Source of the DNA: Plantago elongata | Taxonomy: Eukaryota > Streptophyta > Magnoliopsida > Lamiales > Plantaginaceae | Length of the DNA stretch: 24,371 bases | Direction: 5' to 3' | Assembly (NCBI GenBank): GCA_036897095.1 | Contig: JAYMSP010002424.1 | Coordinates: forward strand, 1-24,371 | In this document: one piece after another, positions 1 through 9,677 of the stretch | How positions within the stretch are numbered: position 1 is the first letter of the stretch | Layout: each line of letters begins with the position of its first letter | Position numbers and translations under genes: made by a program | The notes under the pieces: generated by a model | The model's input: only the letters and a program-made list of their open reading frames with translations | The model's database searches: none | Told to the model about the DNA's origin: nothing

Positions 1-20
1 TATATATATATATATATATC
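1..20. repeat. (TA)n microsatellite at window edge
   Basis: An uninterrupted run of ten TA units opens the window. It lies inside what is probably an intron of the RPL13 gene on the minus strand. Simple dinucleotide repeats of this kind are common in plant introns and often length-polymorphic. The right end of the window also closes in a shorter TA run. Confidence 0.9.
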
Positions 21-390
21 ATACATCCAACTTAACTGTAAGACCAAACATAGTTCTTATACAACAATATAGTCTCAGACTCTCAGCATATGCACTTGGG
101 AATTCTAAATCGCACAATATAGCTGCAACTTGAAGTCTTGAACATCTTGAAAATTGATCCACAGACTACAACAATACCAAATAAAGTGAATATGACACTG
201 TATTTTCAAGCAGAAACAAATGCATTTCTACATTGTATTAAACCTACAATACAACACAGCAGACCCTTAAGGATTTGACAGTCAAGACTACTTGTCTCAT
301 ATATACAGCTTACTTAAAACAAGGCGTAATCTAAGACACCTACTAAAACAAAGATAAGTTAAAATTCTGCGGCGAGAGAAGAACCATTAC

Positions 391-744
<354 letters not shown>

Positions 745-748
745 TTAC

Positions 749-1051
749 CTATAGTAATAAATAACAGAGCAGAAGGTGTAAATCAAACTGAGGTTTCCAT
801 TTCTCTGAAAAACTCAAATAACTGAATCAAAATAGGCTTTCGATTTCACTCACAAACATACACCTGAACCTAATCAGACCTGAACCTAATCAGACCTGAA
901 CCTAACTAAGTAGTAAAAAAGATGAAACATGTAGATTCTAATGATGTGAGATTCACAGTCATGGGAAAATAGAAAGAGAAAGCGAGAGAGTACCAGACCA
1001 GAAAGTTTAGATCTGAACCACCGTAGAATTGAACGGAGATGAATAGTTTAC
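749..1051 (-). other. RPL13 5'UTR intron (303 bp)
   Basis: On the minus strand a non-coding leader exon ends in CCTCAG at 1052 and is followed by the donor GTAAAC. The acceptor CTATAG ends at 749, ten bases before the initiator ATG at 738. Leader introns are frequent in plant ribosomal protein genes and often raise expression. The leader exon probably begins somewhere near 1080-1115. The second exon opens with GTAAGTAAC, which itself looks like a donor, so the exact acceptor is less sure than the donor. Confidence 0.65.
862..905. repeat. 16-bp tandem repeat, about 2.75 copies
   Basis: The unit ACCTGAACCTAATCAG occurs at 862-877 and 878-893 without a mismatch, followed by a partial third copy at 894-905. 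It lies inside the RPL13 leader intron. No function is implied; it looks like recent replication slippage. Confidence 0.95.
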
Positions 1052-1131
1052 CTGAGGAGGAACGGAGGCTTCAACGCAGGAATGATGGAGGGATAAACCT
1101 AGGGCTTAAACCTAGGTGTCAGTATCCATAG

Positions 1132-1192
1132 TGGGCTGGGTTCAATTGGTATAACTTGGGCTTGGGCTGGTATTATAACTTGGGCATGGGCT
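1132..1192 (-). promoter_or_regulatory. Cluster of TGGGCT (site II-type) boxes upstream of RPL13
   Basis: TGGGCT occurs at 1132-1137, 1157-1162, 1163-1168 and 1187-1192, and TGGGCA at 1181-1186. Site II elements (TGGGCC/T) bind TCP factors and typically cluster in promoters of plant ribosomal protein and other growth genes. Degenerate AAACCTAGGG motifs resembling telo-boxes lie just downstream at about 1095-1117, where the transcript probably starts. Position and density fit a proximal promoter of the RPL13 gene. The boxes are seen directly; the regulatory role is inferred from family knowledge. Confidence 0.7.
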
Positions 1193-1199
1193 TCAAATT

Positions 1200-2595
1200 A
1201 TTAGTGAAGCCGTTAAGCCATGAAGCCATTTAAGCACAACTAGCATTGTGCAGTTCAAATTTTATCCGGAAACATGTCTAATTTTTCGATTGTCTGATTA
1301 AAAATGTTTCGGATAATATAGAATAGAATGTTCTTGAAAAGTGTATGGAACCAGTGCTTAAAGGTGATACAATTGATCTTGTATTTGCCACACATGACTT
1401 TTAACCATCAAATACTCCACTAATATAAAGCTCTTGTAGCTTTGTATAATTGTATTTATTTCACATAAAACTCCAATGCAATTCACTTGATGGCTAACAT
1501 ATTGTTATAATAACATTGAGTTTAAATTTTTTCATAAAATGGTTTTATATTGTTAAGATCGTAGTGGTATGGTAAGAATCAGACTTAGAATATATGAAGT
1601 ATGAAAAATAGTGATCACAAACATAATAATACATGAAGATTGTAGATTATAATAAATTTTTTTTTAAATCTCTGATTTGACAAATATTATAAAAAGTATC
1701 ATAACGATAATATTAGGACAAAACATAGTGTGAACTATACTTAATAAAATTCACTAAACATTCAAAACAATTTTGTTATCAAGTTCAAACTTCACTAGAT
1801 TGAAACGCAATGCTTCATATATCAAAATTAAACACCACTCATTATAAAAATGAAGGTGATGATTTTAATCATATCATAAAATTTAATGTGAATTAGATTC
1901 CACATTTCATCAAGGAAGGTGATGATTTCTATCATATCATTAAAAATAGTATGGATCTTATAATATTTTTCGGGGTGCAATAAGATAAATATACAATGAG
2001 AACAAACTCAACTACTTTATGATATTGAGGGATTAAACCTTGGTAAAATTCTGCATTAGATTTTCAATTATAGTCATTGCGACGGGGTTGGTCTTTTAAT
2101 TCGGACTATCATAGAAAAAAAAAATTGTATAAGAACACAAATACACAAAAGGTTAAGTTTAAGTATTGATTGTTTGGATGTAACATTTTATATAAAATTG
2201 ATATTAAGTAGTATTTTAACATTAGATTAACTAGAATATTTCATATTTAACAATAAATTGTACATATAACTAGTTTTATTAGAACAATAAAAACACATTT
2301 ACTCGCTTTACAAGTTTCGAAATTTTTTAAAGTATATGAATTAATCGTCAATGCTATTGTCGGTTCAATACCTTTAGTAGTTTATATGCGTAAAAATATA
2401 ATATTTTTTTATTATAATATGAGATATTTATTGCATGGTGAATATAAACACCCCAATAGCTAAAATTGTATGTATTCTCTAGCATGTAATTAAGTGTCCG
2501 TTCTAATTGAATCCAGGTTTGCCGATTATTTATAAAAAAAATTAATATTTCATCCGGTATTTTTAAACTTTCTATCAAATTAAGAGAAGTGAGTA
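1200..2595. other. AT-rich intergenic DNA, no gene seen
   Basis: I see no coding region here. There is one diverged direct duplication: GAAGGTGATGATTT followed by ATCATATCAT occurs near 1852-1877 and again near 1914-1942, about 62 bp apart. The 74-codon minus-strand frame at 2354-2578 is AT-biased low-complexity sequence without a recognisable domain and is probably chance. Confidence 0.6.
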
Positions 2596-2808
2596 AAATA
2601 TTAATTTGTGTGTGATAGTATATTAATAAAGTTATAAGTTGATGACAAAGTAAGTGAGAAAGTGGATAAAATGATAATAAAGTATGAAAGATAAATAATA
2701 AAATTAGTTAATAAAATAAAAGCGAAACTTTCCATTTTTTAGTTAGGAAGTTTATGACGAAAGACCAAAGAAAAGTTAAATTTTTTTTTAGTGAAACAGG
2801 GGGAGTAA
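2596..2808. mobile_element. Degraded MITE-like element (CTCCCTCCGTCCC family)
   Basis: The right edge reads TTTAGTGAAACAGGGGGAGTA. I interpret this as a decayed form of the AGTGGGACGGAGGGAGTA terminus of Stowaway/Mariner-like MITEs that are abundant in asterids. The interior is a long run of AATAAAGTATGAAAG-type sequence, as in those elements. The left terminus is not clear, so the start is approximate. Assignment relies on recalled family consensus rather than on an alignment. Confidence 0.4.
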
Positions 2809-3021
2809 TTTTTTAGTCCACATTTACCCGCTTTTGTCGACGAAATAAAATAATTGATAATTCAGTATAAAATTCGGTATGATTTTTTATTATACCTATA
2901 ACTCAGTAGGATATGTATCCTAATAAATGACAAGTAATGACTTACTTAAAAATTGAAATAATTATATATCAACGTCTAAAGAATGAATAATAGTCGATAA
3001 TTCATAAGTTATGATTTAGAC

Positions 3022-3150
3022 TGTGTTCTCTTCAACTGAAAATTACTTCAGTTCAATTCAGTTCAATTTAACTCGGCTTAGTTATAATTTATATCTTGAT
3101 TTAATTCAATTCAATTTAGTGCAGCCTCGTTCAGTTCTGCACCTCTCAGT
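3022..3150 (+). repeat. Dispersed 'CAGTTCAGTT' MITE-like repeat, copy 1
   Basis: This copy begins TGTGTTCTCTTCAACTGAA, continues with repeated TTCAGTTCAATTCAG motifs and contains the core TAGTTATAATTTATATCTT. The same core, in either orientation, recurs at about 4168, 12630, 12935 and 22577, and a weaker trace lies near 18535. The right end (CTCTCAGTTAAAAAGGTGA) is a poor match to the inverted left end. Non-coding. Confidence 0.6.
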
Positions 3151-3589
3151 TAAAAAGGTGAATATACCACATAGGTCCTCGCATTCAGTAAATTAGCTCC
3201 GCCAATCGTTAGTGTAGTTATCCAGAAAATAGAAAAAGCTAGCTAAGTATGGGAGTTCCGTGAACGAGAATCTAAAGCACGATTGTCACGCTGTATCTCT
3301 CATAATTTAGTCAAATTACATTGACATACATACAATACACATATCAAAACTTAACAAACCGCGTTTCCTTTTGTTCTCACTAACGACACTGTTTTGCCGT
3401 TGTCTGAAATTGACCGTTGGTCTCATACCACATGACCATCTGTCAACCACTCATTTTCACCTCAAATACAAATAGCCAATTTATTTACTAAAAACTATTA
3501 ACCCCAACACAAGACCATGATACATACACGGATATTCATTGTTTTGGATAAGTGTACACAATTACTCTACGCATACCACTCCACCAAAC

Positions 3590-3793
3590 AAATCTCAAAT
3601 GCATAATTTAAAAATAAATAAATAGTATGTAGTTAAAAATAAATTTAAAATATAAAAGTATATGCGGATTCAATAATATGTGATGAAAAATTAGTTGTAT
3701 TGTGGGTTTAATGCTAAAAATAAAAAATATTTCGTTATTAACGGGACGTTCAAAATGAAAATATATTTCGTTTTAAATGAGACAGAGAAAGTA
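3590..3793. mobile_element. Degraded MITE-like element, second copy of the GGGACGGAGGGAGTA type
   Basis: The right end reads AACGGGACGTTCAAAATGAAA and then TTAAATGAGACAGAGAAAGTA. These fit diverged versions of the internal GGGACGTCCC and terminal GGGACGGAGGGAGTA blocks of asterid Stowaway-like MITEs. The left boundary is a guess. No coding potential. Confidence 0.4.
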
Positions 3794-4085
3794 ATAAATT
3801 ATCATTGATCTCTTTATTCATTCATATATATATTAAATTACAAAAAATATATAAAAATTGTAAATAAACATATAAATAATCCTATAATTTAGCATGTAAT
3901 ATACGAAGCAATGTTTCCATATACTTCTACATACAAAATATTTTATACAATGTTAAATAATTAAAATTGTCATATTAGTAAGCCTTCAACACTACTTTTA
4001 ATTTCATGAAGTAAACGGAATTAAATTGAATTCTAAATTTTATTAAGTTTAGTTTTTATTCAGAAAAATAAAATGTAACCTTATG

Positions 4086-4305
4086 TTATATTATCTTCAA
4101 CTGAAATTTATTGAATTGAATTGAATTTAACTTAATAGAACTGAAGTGAACCGTAGTAAGTATAAATTATAACTATGCCGAACTAAATTAAACTGAGTTT
4201 AATTGAGCTAAACTGAATCAAAGTAAAATATAATTATAACTACGTTAAATCGAACTGAACCAAATTTAACTAAACTGAATTGATTTTAAAGTAAATAGAA
4301 TCATA
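4086..4305. repeat. Dispersed 'CAGTTCAGTT' repeat, copy 2
   Basis: It starts near TATTATCTTCAACTGAAAT, matching the terminus of the copy at 3022. It carries AGTATAAATTATAACTA at about 4168 and a second, related ATATAATTATAACTA at about 4228, separated by GAACTGAA/AAACTGAA-type motifs. It may be two overlapping or nested copies. It lies about 250 bp upstream of the glucanase promoter. Confidence 0.5.
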
Positions 4306-4548
4306 GCCTTAGTTCATCCAAATTATATCATAAACATTTCTAATGAAATATTCCATGCAATTTTAACATTACATAATATATAACAGTCCTATTTTTAGTG
4401 AAATTACATAACACCTAGAATATTTTCGGATATAACCATAAACTTTACATTCCACTCTATTACTGTACCTCATCCCTCAAAATAAAAAAGCAAAACATAA
4501 TAAATACTCCATGACGGTACACCGGACAAAATCTATCACCACAGGTAC

Positions 4549-4556
4549 TATAAATA
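4549..4556 (+). promoter_or_regulatory. TATA box of the GH17 gene
   Basis: TATAAATA lies 65 bp upstream of the chosen ATG at 4621, predicting a transcription start near 4580. That placement also decides the start codon: the in-frame ATG at 4564 would lie upstream of the transcript start, and the ATG at 4621 immediately precedes a good signal peptide. The sequence between is CA/CT-rich like a typical plant leader. Confidence 0.75.
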
Positions 4557-4620
4557 CACCCCTTTGCCATCACCATCACCAACACACAAACACCTCTCCA
4601 ATCTCCATTTCTCAACAAAA

Positions 4621-7600
4621 ATGGAGATTTCATCACCACCCTACCTCCTCCTTCTCCTCCTCTTCACCTCCGTCCTCCACCAAGCCAGCTCAATCGGCGT
4701 CAACTACGGCACACTCGCCGACAACCTCCCTCCTCCAGCTCAAGTCGCCCAGTTCCTAAAAGACCGAACAATAATCGACCGGATAAAAATCTTCGACGTC
4801 AATCCCGACATCCTCCGCGCCTTCGCCAACACCGGCATCCTCGTCGCGGTCACCGTGCCGAACGGGGAGATCCCGAACCTCGTCGACGTTGGCTACGCGA
4901 GACAGTGGCTGAATTCGAACATCAAGCCGTTTTATCCGCAGACGAGGATCAATTACATACTTGTCGGGAATGAGATCCTTCATTGGGGGCCGCAGAATCT
5001 GATTGATAATCTGGTTGCGGCTATGAGGAGTTTGAACACGGCTCTTGGACAGACGGGTCTGAACGGGATTCAGATTACTACTGCTCATTCTCTAGGTAAT
5101 TATTAAACTCAAATGGATTGTTTGATTTAGTGTTGATTAGTAGGATTTATGATAAATTGTTGTCAATTATTTAATGCTGCTTTTTGACTTTTTTGCACCT
5201 GTTTAATGTTTTGCTTGCCATTTTTGGGTCTTGAATTGATTATTTGGTTAGGTAACCAATTTGTTTACTGTATATTTTACATGGTTTCTTTCTAGAGAAA
5301 AGGGAATTAATTTTTGTTATTAGGTGCAAATATTTTTATTGGATTTGATCAGAAATTCTTAGATATAAAAAAGATACATATTCCCTCGTCTCAATTGGAA
5401 TTTTGTATTTCATTTTATTTTATTTTGGACCGTCTAAATTTAAAGTTTAATTTTTTAACTAAAAAATCTCGCTCCCAAATTTTATATTTTAGCTCATACT
5501 TTATTGAATATTTATCTTAATTTATTCAATGAAATTTATAATTTTATTAACTTATTTTCTAATTTATTATTAATTTTTTAAATTTGTGTTCGGTTATGCG
5601 GTAAAATTTCACCACTAAGTTTCTAACTTATCTGCTTTATTTTTCCAATTCGGATTGCAAATAAATTTAATTCCAACACATTATGAAATGTTTGAAACTT
5701 TGCCTTTTTTATCATTTTTTTCGGAAGTTCAAAACTAGGATTAGTCCATCCTGTAGTGAAGTTTTACCATTATTTGCCAACTTAAAATGTGGTTGGCTCA
5801 TAACTTTTTTATTCAATTGTTGTTGTAATATTTTTCAATAATGTAGGTTCTAATTGAATGCAGGTATTCTCGAAAGTTCCGACCCTCCAAGCCTAGCCAA
5901 GTTCCGACCGGGCTGGGACGTTGGTGTACTCAGACCAATGCTCCAGTTCCATCGCGAAGCCAAAACTCCCTTCATGGTCAACCCATACCCGTATTTCGGA
6001 TACTCCCCTGGAAATGCCAGTTTCGCACTTTTCCAGCCTAACAAAGGCTTGTTCGACAGATTCACCAAGAGAACGTACGGTAACATGTTCGATATGCTCA
6101 TGGACGCCGTATACATGTCAATGAGGAGGTTGGGATTCAGTGACGTGGACCTAGTTGCCGGTGAGACCGGATGGGCCTCGGCTGGTGACACATGGGAGCT
6201 ACCTAAGTGCTCGGTTCCAAATGCACAATCATACAACGGAGGGCTCGTGAGGAAGTATCAGTCGGGTAGGGGAACACCGTTGGTGCCTAGGAAGAGGATC
6301 GAGACATACATATTTGCTTTGTTTAACGAAAACCAGAAACCGGGTTCCATTGCTGAGAAGAATTTTGGACTTTTCCGACCCGACTTCACCCCTGTTTATG
6401 ATGCCGGCATCATGCGCGGATCTGGAGGTGCACCTGTACAGGTAATCCTCCAGTAGACATAAATTTTATTTAGTTTTCATTCTTAGATTATTATTTCATC
6501 TCTAGTCGTAATCAATCAATTTTAGCTTAAAATAGAAAGAAAAAAACCGAATCCTGATCATTCTACGTGTATAATGAACTGGAAAGGTTAATGAATGCCC
6601 AAATTGTGCATCTGGAATCACTAGTTAAAAGGAACGACAGAGAGAATTTAGTAACGAGCCCAACGGTCTAAAATAATTGAACTTTTAAAAGTATGTTATG
6701 AGAACAATGTGCTTTAGTGTTGCTTTTTAGAATCGAACTTTGAAAAACGGAATATTATCATCTTTTAATCTCCCCTCCATGTTTTTGGAGATGTCGGGTC
6801 TCCCGGTGCACCCCTACTCACTCAAACCAAAATCATTTCTCAATTCTCATCTCAAATCTTAACACTTCAATTCCAATTCAGTCACCTTTTCCCCAAATCA
6901 TCAAACAATGGCTCACTAGGCTCTACTCATTTCACTCATTGTATCATTCGTCTTTGCTCAGTCTCCTTCCTCCGCACCAACTCCTTCTCCGAGATCGGTG
7001 ATCAGAGTCACACCTTCCGCTGCACCAGTGCCGTCAGTGGCGACACCTCCTGCACCTGCTGTTGTTGCATTATCGCCACGTTCTCCTCTGCCATCCGCCA
7101 CCCCTCCTTCACCATTTACCGTTGATTCTCCGTCAGTGGCTCAAGCTTCGGCTCCCACGACCTCTGCTGTTGCTCTTCACAGAGTCAGCTACGCTGTCGC
7201 AACAGCCAGTTTATTTGCTGTTTCTTTGATGGCGTAAAATCGGATGATCAGAAATTTTTATATTCAATAAGATTCGTTTCCTTCCAGAGGTTAACAGGGT
7301 AAAGAGGAATATGTAGATTCTATATTATCTAGCAAAAAATTTCCACGCAGAATAGTTTTATTAAAAGTATGAAATTTGTGGTCATTTGGTGTTTTACAAT
7401 GAAGGATTATTCTATGGACCTTGCCTACTATTAAAACAACAATTACTAACCACACCATACTGTTTCGTGTACCTGGTCTACAGAACTATTAACAATCCTC
7501 AATTTCATTGATGATTTGGAATACGATTTAAATTGGGAAAACTCAATTTAAAGTTTTTTTTTACCAAATTGTTTTTTTAGTTTTCCCAATTTGAATCCTA

Positions 7601-8573
7601 TCCCAAATAGTACATCAACCATCCATAAAATTCCAGTTCGGGAATCCAAGCAGCTACAAGTTCTTGACTTAACTATCCTCGAAGAAAGGACACAATGATA
7701 ATTGAACTCGAAAATCAAAAGTTGCACATGTGCTTGTTGAATCTTTTAATTGTACCAACTTTGGCTTTGCTTCGGTTTGCATCATATTATGACTTTTTAA
7801 ACGTTGTTTTTTTGCCCGTTGTGTGTTTGTTCCTTTCTTTTCCAATCTCCATGAAACATATGGCGTGTTGATTTGCTGTTACGCATTCATTTCCTTGCCT
7901 TTATATATTCCTCAATCTAGGTGGACCAGAGCATTTTGGCCTTTCTCTTATTCTTTTATTCTGTTCCTTCATTAATAGTAGTACTAAATTTAATAACTTG
8001 GCATATAGAATCCAATGCAAATTAATCTTCATCTTTCATTCTACTTAAATTTTAGTAAAATCAACCCATAAACTCTAGAGATACTAGGCATCAATCTAAT
8101 AAATATGAACTTTTGACATGTAAAACTCAACATTTTATTTTCCGTGTGCCTACAGCCAGCACCTAGGCAAGGCCGTGGGCGTGGCAGAAGTACACCCCAG
8201 CCTGCCCCTGCAGGAGGAAAGAGATGGTGCGTGCCAAGGCCAAATGCAAACGATGCAGCATTGCAGAATAACCTAAATTATGTGTGTAGTCAAGGCGTAG
8301 ACTGTAGCCCGATCCAACCTGGTGGTTCATGCTTCAATCCCAGCACTGTAAGAGCTCATGCCGCGTATGCCATGAACACTTTCTACCAAACTAAAGGTCG
8401 CAACGATTACAACTGTGACTTTGCTGGCACAGGAGTTCTCGTTTCTACTGATCCAAGTAAGTTGCTGGATTTTATTTTCTTGTGTCGTTTGGATTTCTGT
8501 TCTGTGAGGCTAATTCGTTTATTTTGGTGGATTTGTTTTTTCAGGTTCTCAAACTTGCAAATATGTGTCTTGA
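4621..8573 (+). CDS. Glucan endo-1,3-beta-glucosidase, GH17 plus X8/CBM43 domain
   Basis: This is a secreted enzyme that hydrolyses internal beta-1,3-glucan (callose) bonds in the cell wall. I read four exons: 4621-5095, 5864-6441, 8156-8456 and 8545-8573 (1383 nt, 460 residues). All introns are GT-AG and every junction keeps frame (phases 1, 0, 1). Residues 1-24 are a signal peptide with a leucine run, followed by IGVNYGTLADNLPPP, the classic mature GH17 N-terminus. The likely proton donor is Glu118 (VGNEIL) and the nucleophile Glu259 (AGETGW). After RGSGGAPVQ a short basic Pro/Arg/Gly linker (352-373) leads to an X8 domain from Trp375. This has six cysteines, PIQPGGSCF and VRAHAAYAMN, and ends in CKYVS. 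No GPI-anchor tail follows, so a soluble wall protein is likely. Intron 2 (6442-8155) is unusually large and contains an AGP-like reading frame. Exon 4 supplies the sixth cysteine, which supports the last splice. Confidence 0.92.
5379..5560. mobile_element. MITE-like fragment in intron 1 of the GH17 gene
   Basis: TATTCCCTCGTCTCAATTGG at 5379 resembles the TACTCCCTCCGTCCCAATT terminus of asterid MITEs, and TTTTGGACCGTCTAAATTTA at about 5424 resembles the internal block. The right terminus is not seen. The 68-codon frame at 5314-5520 falls inside this AT-rich repeat and is not a gene. Confidence 0.4.
6908..7237 (+). pseudogene. Classical arabinogalactan-protein gene nested in GH17 intron 2, with TAG at codon 4
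   Basis: An ATG in ideal plant context (AAACAATGGCT) at 6908 is followed by GCT CAC and then TAG at 6917-6919. Past this stop the same frame stays open to a TAA at 7235-7237. It shows a classical AGP layout. Residues 5-17 are a hydrophobic signal core ending VFA, before Gln-Ser-Pro. Residues 18-90 are about 70 residues rich in AP, SP and TP dipeptides, the Hyp-arabinogalactan glycomodules. The end is a hydrophobic GPI-type tail (YAVATASLFAVSLMA). A C-to-T change of CAG (Gln) to TAG would explain the stop. AGPs are extracellular, often GPI-anchored wall glycoproteins. The pyrimidine-rich sequence at about 6770-6907 looks like a leader. The rest of the frame shows no other lesion, so inactivation would be recent. 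A sequencing error, rescue by readthrough, or use of the TAG as a splice acceptor (CACTAG/GCT) are alternatives. It lies on the same strand as its host gene. Confidence 0.78.
7508..7618. repeat. Imperfect inverted repeat in GH17 intron 2
   Basis: The left arm (7508-7543) contains TTGATGATTTGGAATACGAT and AAATTGGGAAAACT. The right arm (7579-7618), read on the other strand, gives TTGATGTACTATTTGGGATA and CAAATTGGGAAAACT. The arms are about 36-40 bp with a 35-bp T-rich loop, and the inner 14 bases match perfectly. It is either a small foldback element or a hairpin-forming intronic segment. It lies 270 bp downstream of the broken AGP frame. Confidence 0.7.
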
Positions 8574-8868
8574 ATGTACAATGATGGCAGAAGTTAGGTT
8601 GATTATTTGTTCATTTCGGAATAGGTCATAGTCCTCATGTTCGTCACTTAGAGAGGCAAGAGGAATATGTCCTCATATATATAAATGTACTAATAATCAT
8701 TGTAATGCCGATCTAATTTAATTGGAACAATCATTCCCTTCATTCATTTACTTATAGAAAAATATGTCACGTAATCAATCGATGGGAAGACCACAAAGAT
8801 GACTCCTTGTTATGCTTCAACATTAGAAACTCATGTCAACTATTATTTGGGTTACATACACTACAACA
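8574..8868 (+). other. Probable 3'UTR and downstream flank of the GH17 gene
   Basis: No coding sequence is seen after the exon-4 stop. The first 120-200 bases are probably the 3'UTR, with T-rich and TAATAATCATTGTAATG-type sequence near 8689-8706 where cleavage could occur. No canonical AATAAA was found close by. Confidence 0.4.
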
Positions 8869-8900
8869 AGACAAAACTTTAGACCGTTAGTAATGGTCAT
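8869..8900 (+). mobile_element. CACTA-type terminal sequence (solo tip)
   Basis: CACTACAACAAGACAAAAC starts at 8869. The CACTACAA-AAAA start is typical of CACTA (EnSpm) element ends in dicots, and the sequence after it (TTTAGACCGTTAGTAATGG) is subterminal-like. I found no inverted partner ending in TTGTAGTG within the window, so this is a remnant or the partner is too diverged to recognise by eye. Confidence 0.4.
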
Positions 8901-9019
8901 CAAATGGTTTTTTCAAAAAAGCAATCCACTAAAAATGTAAAAGTAATTATGTCATTTTATTTTTCATTTTTTATAGGCTTGTCACTTAAAATTTATATAA
9001 ATCATTATTTCAATTACAA

Positions 9020-9172
9020 AGATAAAGTGTTTATTTGAATGAGAGTTGTAATTCAATTACAATTAAAAATTAATAAAGTAGTATTTATTATAACATTTAA
9101 ATTGAGCAGTTACTTCTCTCTCATTCCCAAATTTATAATTATTATAATAATCGGAATCATACTACCAAATAG
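9020..9172. mobile_element. Probable hAT-like MITE ('TGTTTGGT...ACCAAATA' type)
   Basis: The left side reads AGTGTTTATTTGAATGAGAG and the right side CGGAATCATACTACCAAATA. Both fit decayed versions of the TGTTTGGTAGGAATGAGAAT ends of a common plant MITE type. The interior holds a perfect palindrome, TTGTAATT C AATTACAA, at about 9047-9063, and CTCTCTCATTCCC at about 9116-9128. Boundaries are approximate; no target-site duplication was identified. Confidence 0.4.
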
Positions 9173-9228
9173 ATTTCAACTATATATATTCAATCATTTA
9201 CAACAAACTTAAAATCAATTACATAAAA

Positions 9229-9475
9229 GATAAACGGTGGGTACGGAGGGTTCATGCTTATTGCATAGAGGATTCAAGGGTTATGGAATACACACCAACT
9301 AAAACTAAAACCTGTTCATGGATACTGCGGAGCATCCTGAAGATGGGAGAGAGTGGTGACATGCCAAACTTGGAGCAGAACCGACCTACCTGAAAAGTTC
9401 CCCACAAGAACAATTTACTACAAGCTGCGTGGAGAGAAACCGGCCGTGGATGTTCTTACTTGCATCGAAAGTTTG
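9229..9475 (+). mobile_element. LINE retrotransposon ORF2 remnant (RT zinc-binding region)
   Basis: In the frame from 9229 the translation contains KRWVRRVHAYCIEDSRVMEY and then TCSWILRSILKMGE. This resembles the stretch between reverse transcriptase and the zf-RVT domain of plant LINEs, where WV-W-H-YYI and SW-L--IL are conserved. About 9350-9395 the homology shifts by one frame to a segment with TIYYKLRGEKPAV, again zf-RVT-like (Y-KLRG--P-V-W). The frame then ends and homology stops near 9475, at the edge of a Helitron-like end. A frameshift, stop codons and the small size show a dead fragment. Identification rests on recognised family motifs, not on a database search. Confidence 0.6.
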
Positions 9476-9677
9476 GCTGGTTTTAAAATTTATAAATATA
9501 TAGATATATGTACTATATTTTTCACCAACCAATATTCAAATTAAAATATTTAATACTATTTAGTTTAATTTTCTGAAAAGTTAGGTATATTATAGTTAAA
9601 AGTTCCATGATAATAGAAATTATTAATTTATAACTTGTTTTTAATAATAAGTTGAAAGTTTACGCGCAATTTTCTAG
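9472..9677 (+). mobile_element. Helitron-like 3' end, copy A
   Basis: It begins TTGGCTGGTTTTAAAA, passes ATATATAGATATATGTACTA, and ends AATAATAAGTTGAAAGTTTA then CGCGCAATTTTCTAG followed by T. The related copy B at 10697-11002 shares its start, its ATATATGTAC block and its terminal CAATTTTCTAG. CTAG before a T host base is the 3' terminus expected of Helitrons. The usual hairpin is degraded here to ACGCGC. The 5' (TC) end was not located, so this may be only a terminal piece. Confidence 0.5.

Noticed and set aside
2354..2578. Minus-strand 74-codon frame
   Set aside because: AT-rich, composition-driven translation with no recognisable motif, leader or promoter.
4564..4620. In-frame upstream ATG of the GH17 gene giving 19 extra residues
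   Set aside because: The TATA box at 4549-4556 places the transcript start downstream of 4564, and the extra residues would bury the signal peptide.
4756..5088. Minus-strand 110-codon frame opposite GH17 exon 1, and similar antisense frames at 5850-6236
   Set aside because: They are shadows of well-supported GH17 exons and show no domain of their own.
8144..8584. Stand-alone 146-codon frame containing the X8 domain, as a separate gene
   Set aside because: It lacks a signal peptide and starts with intron sequence. Splice sites and phases join it to GH17 exon 2, and its C-terminal sixth cysteine comes only after removing intron 3.
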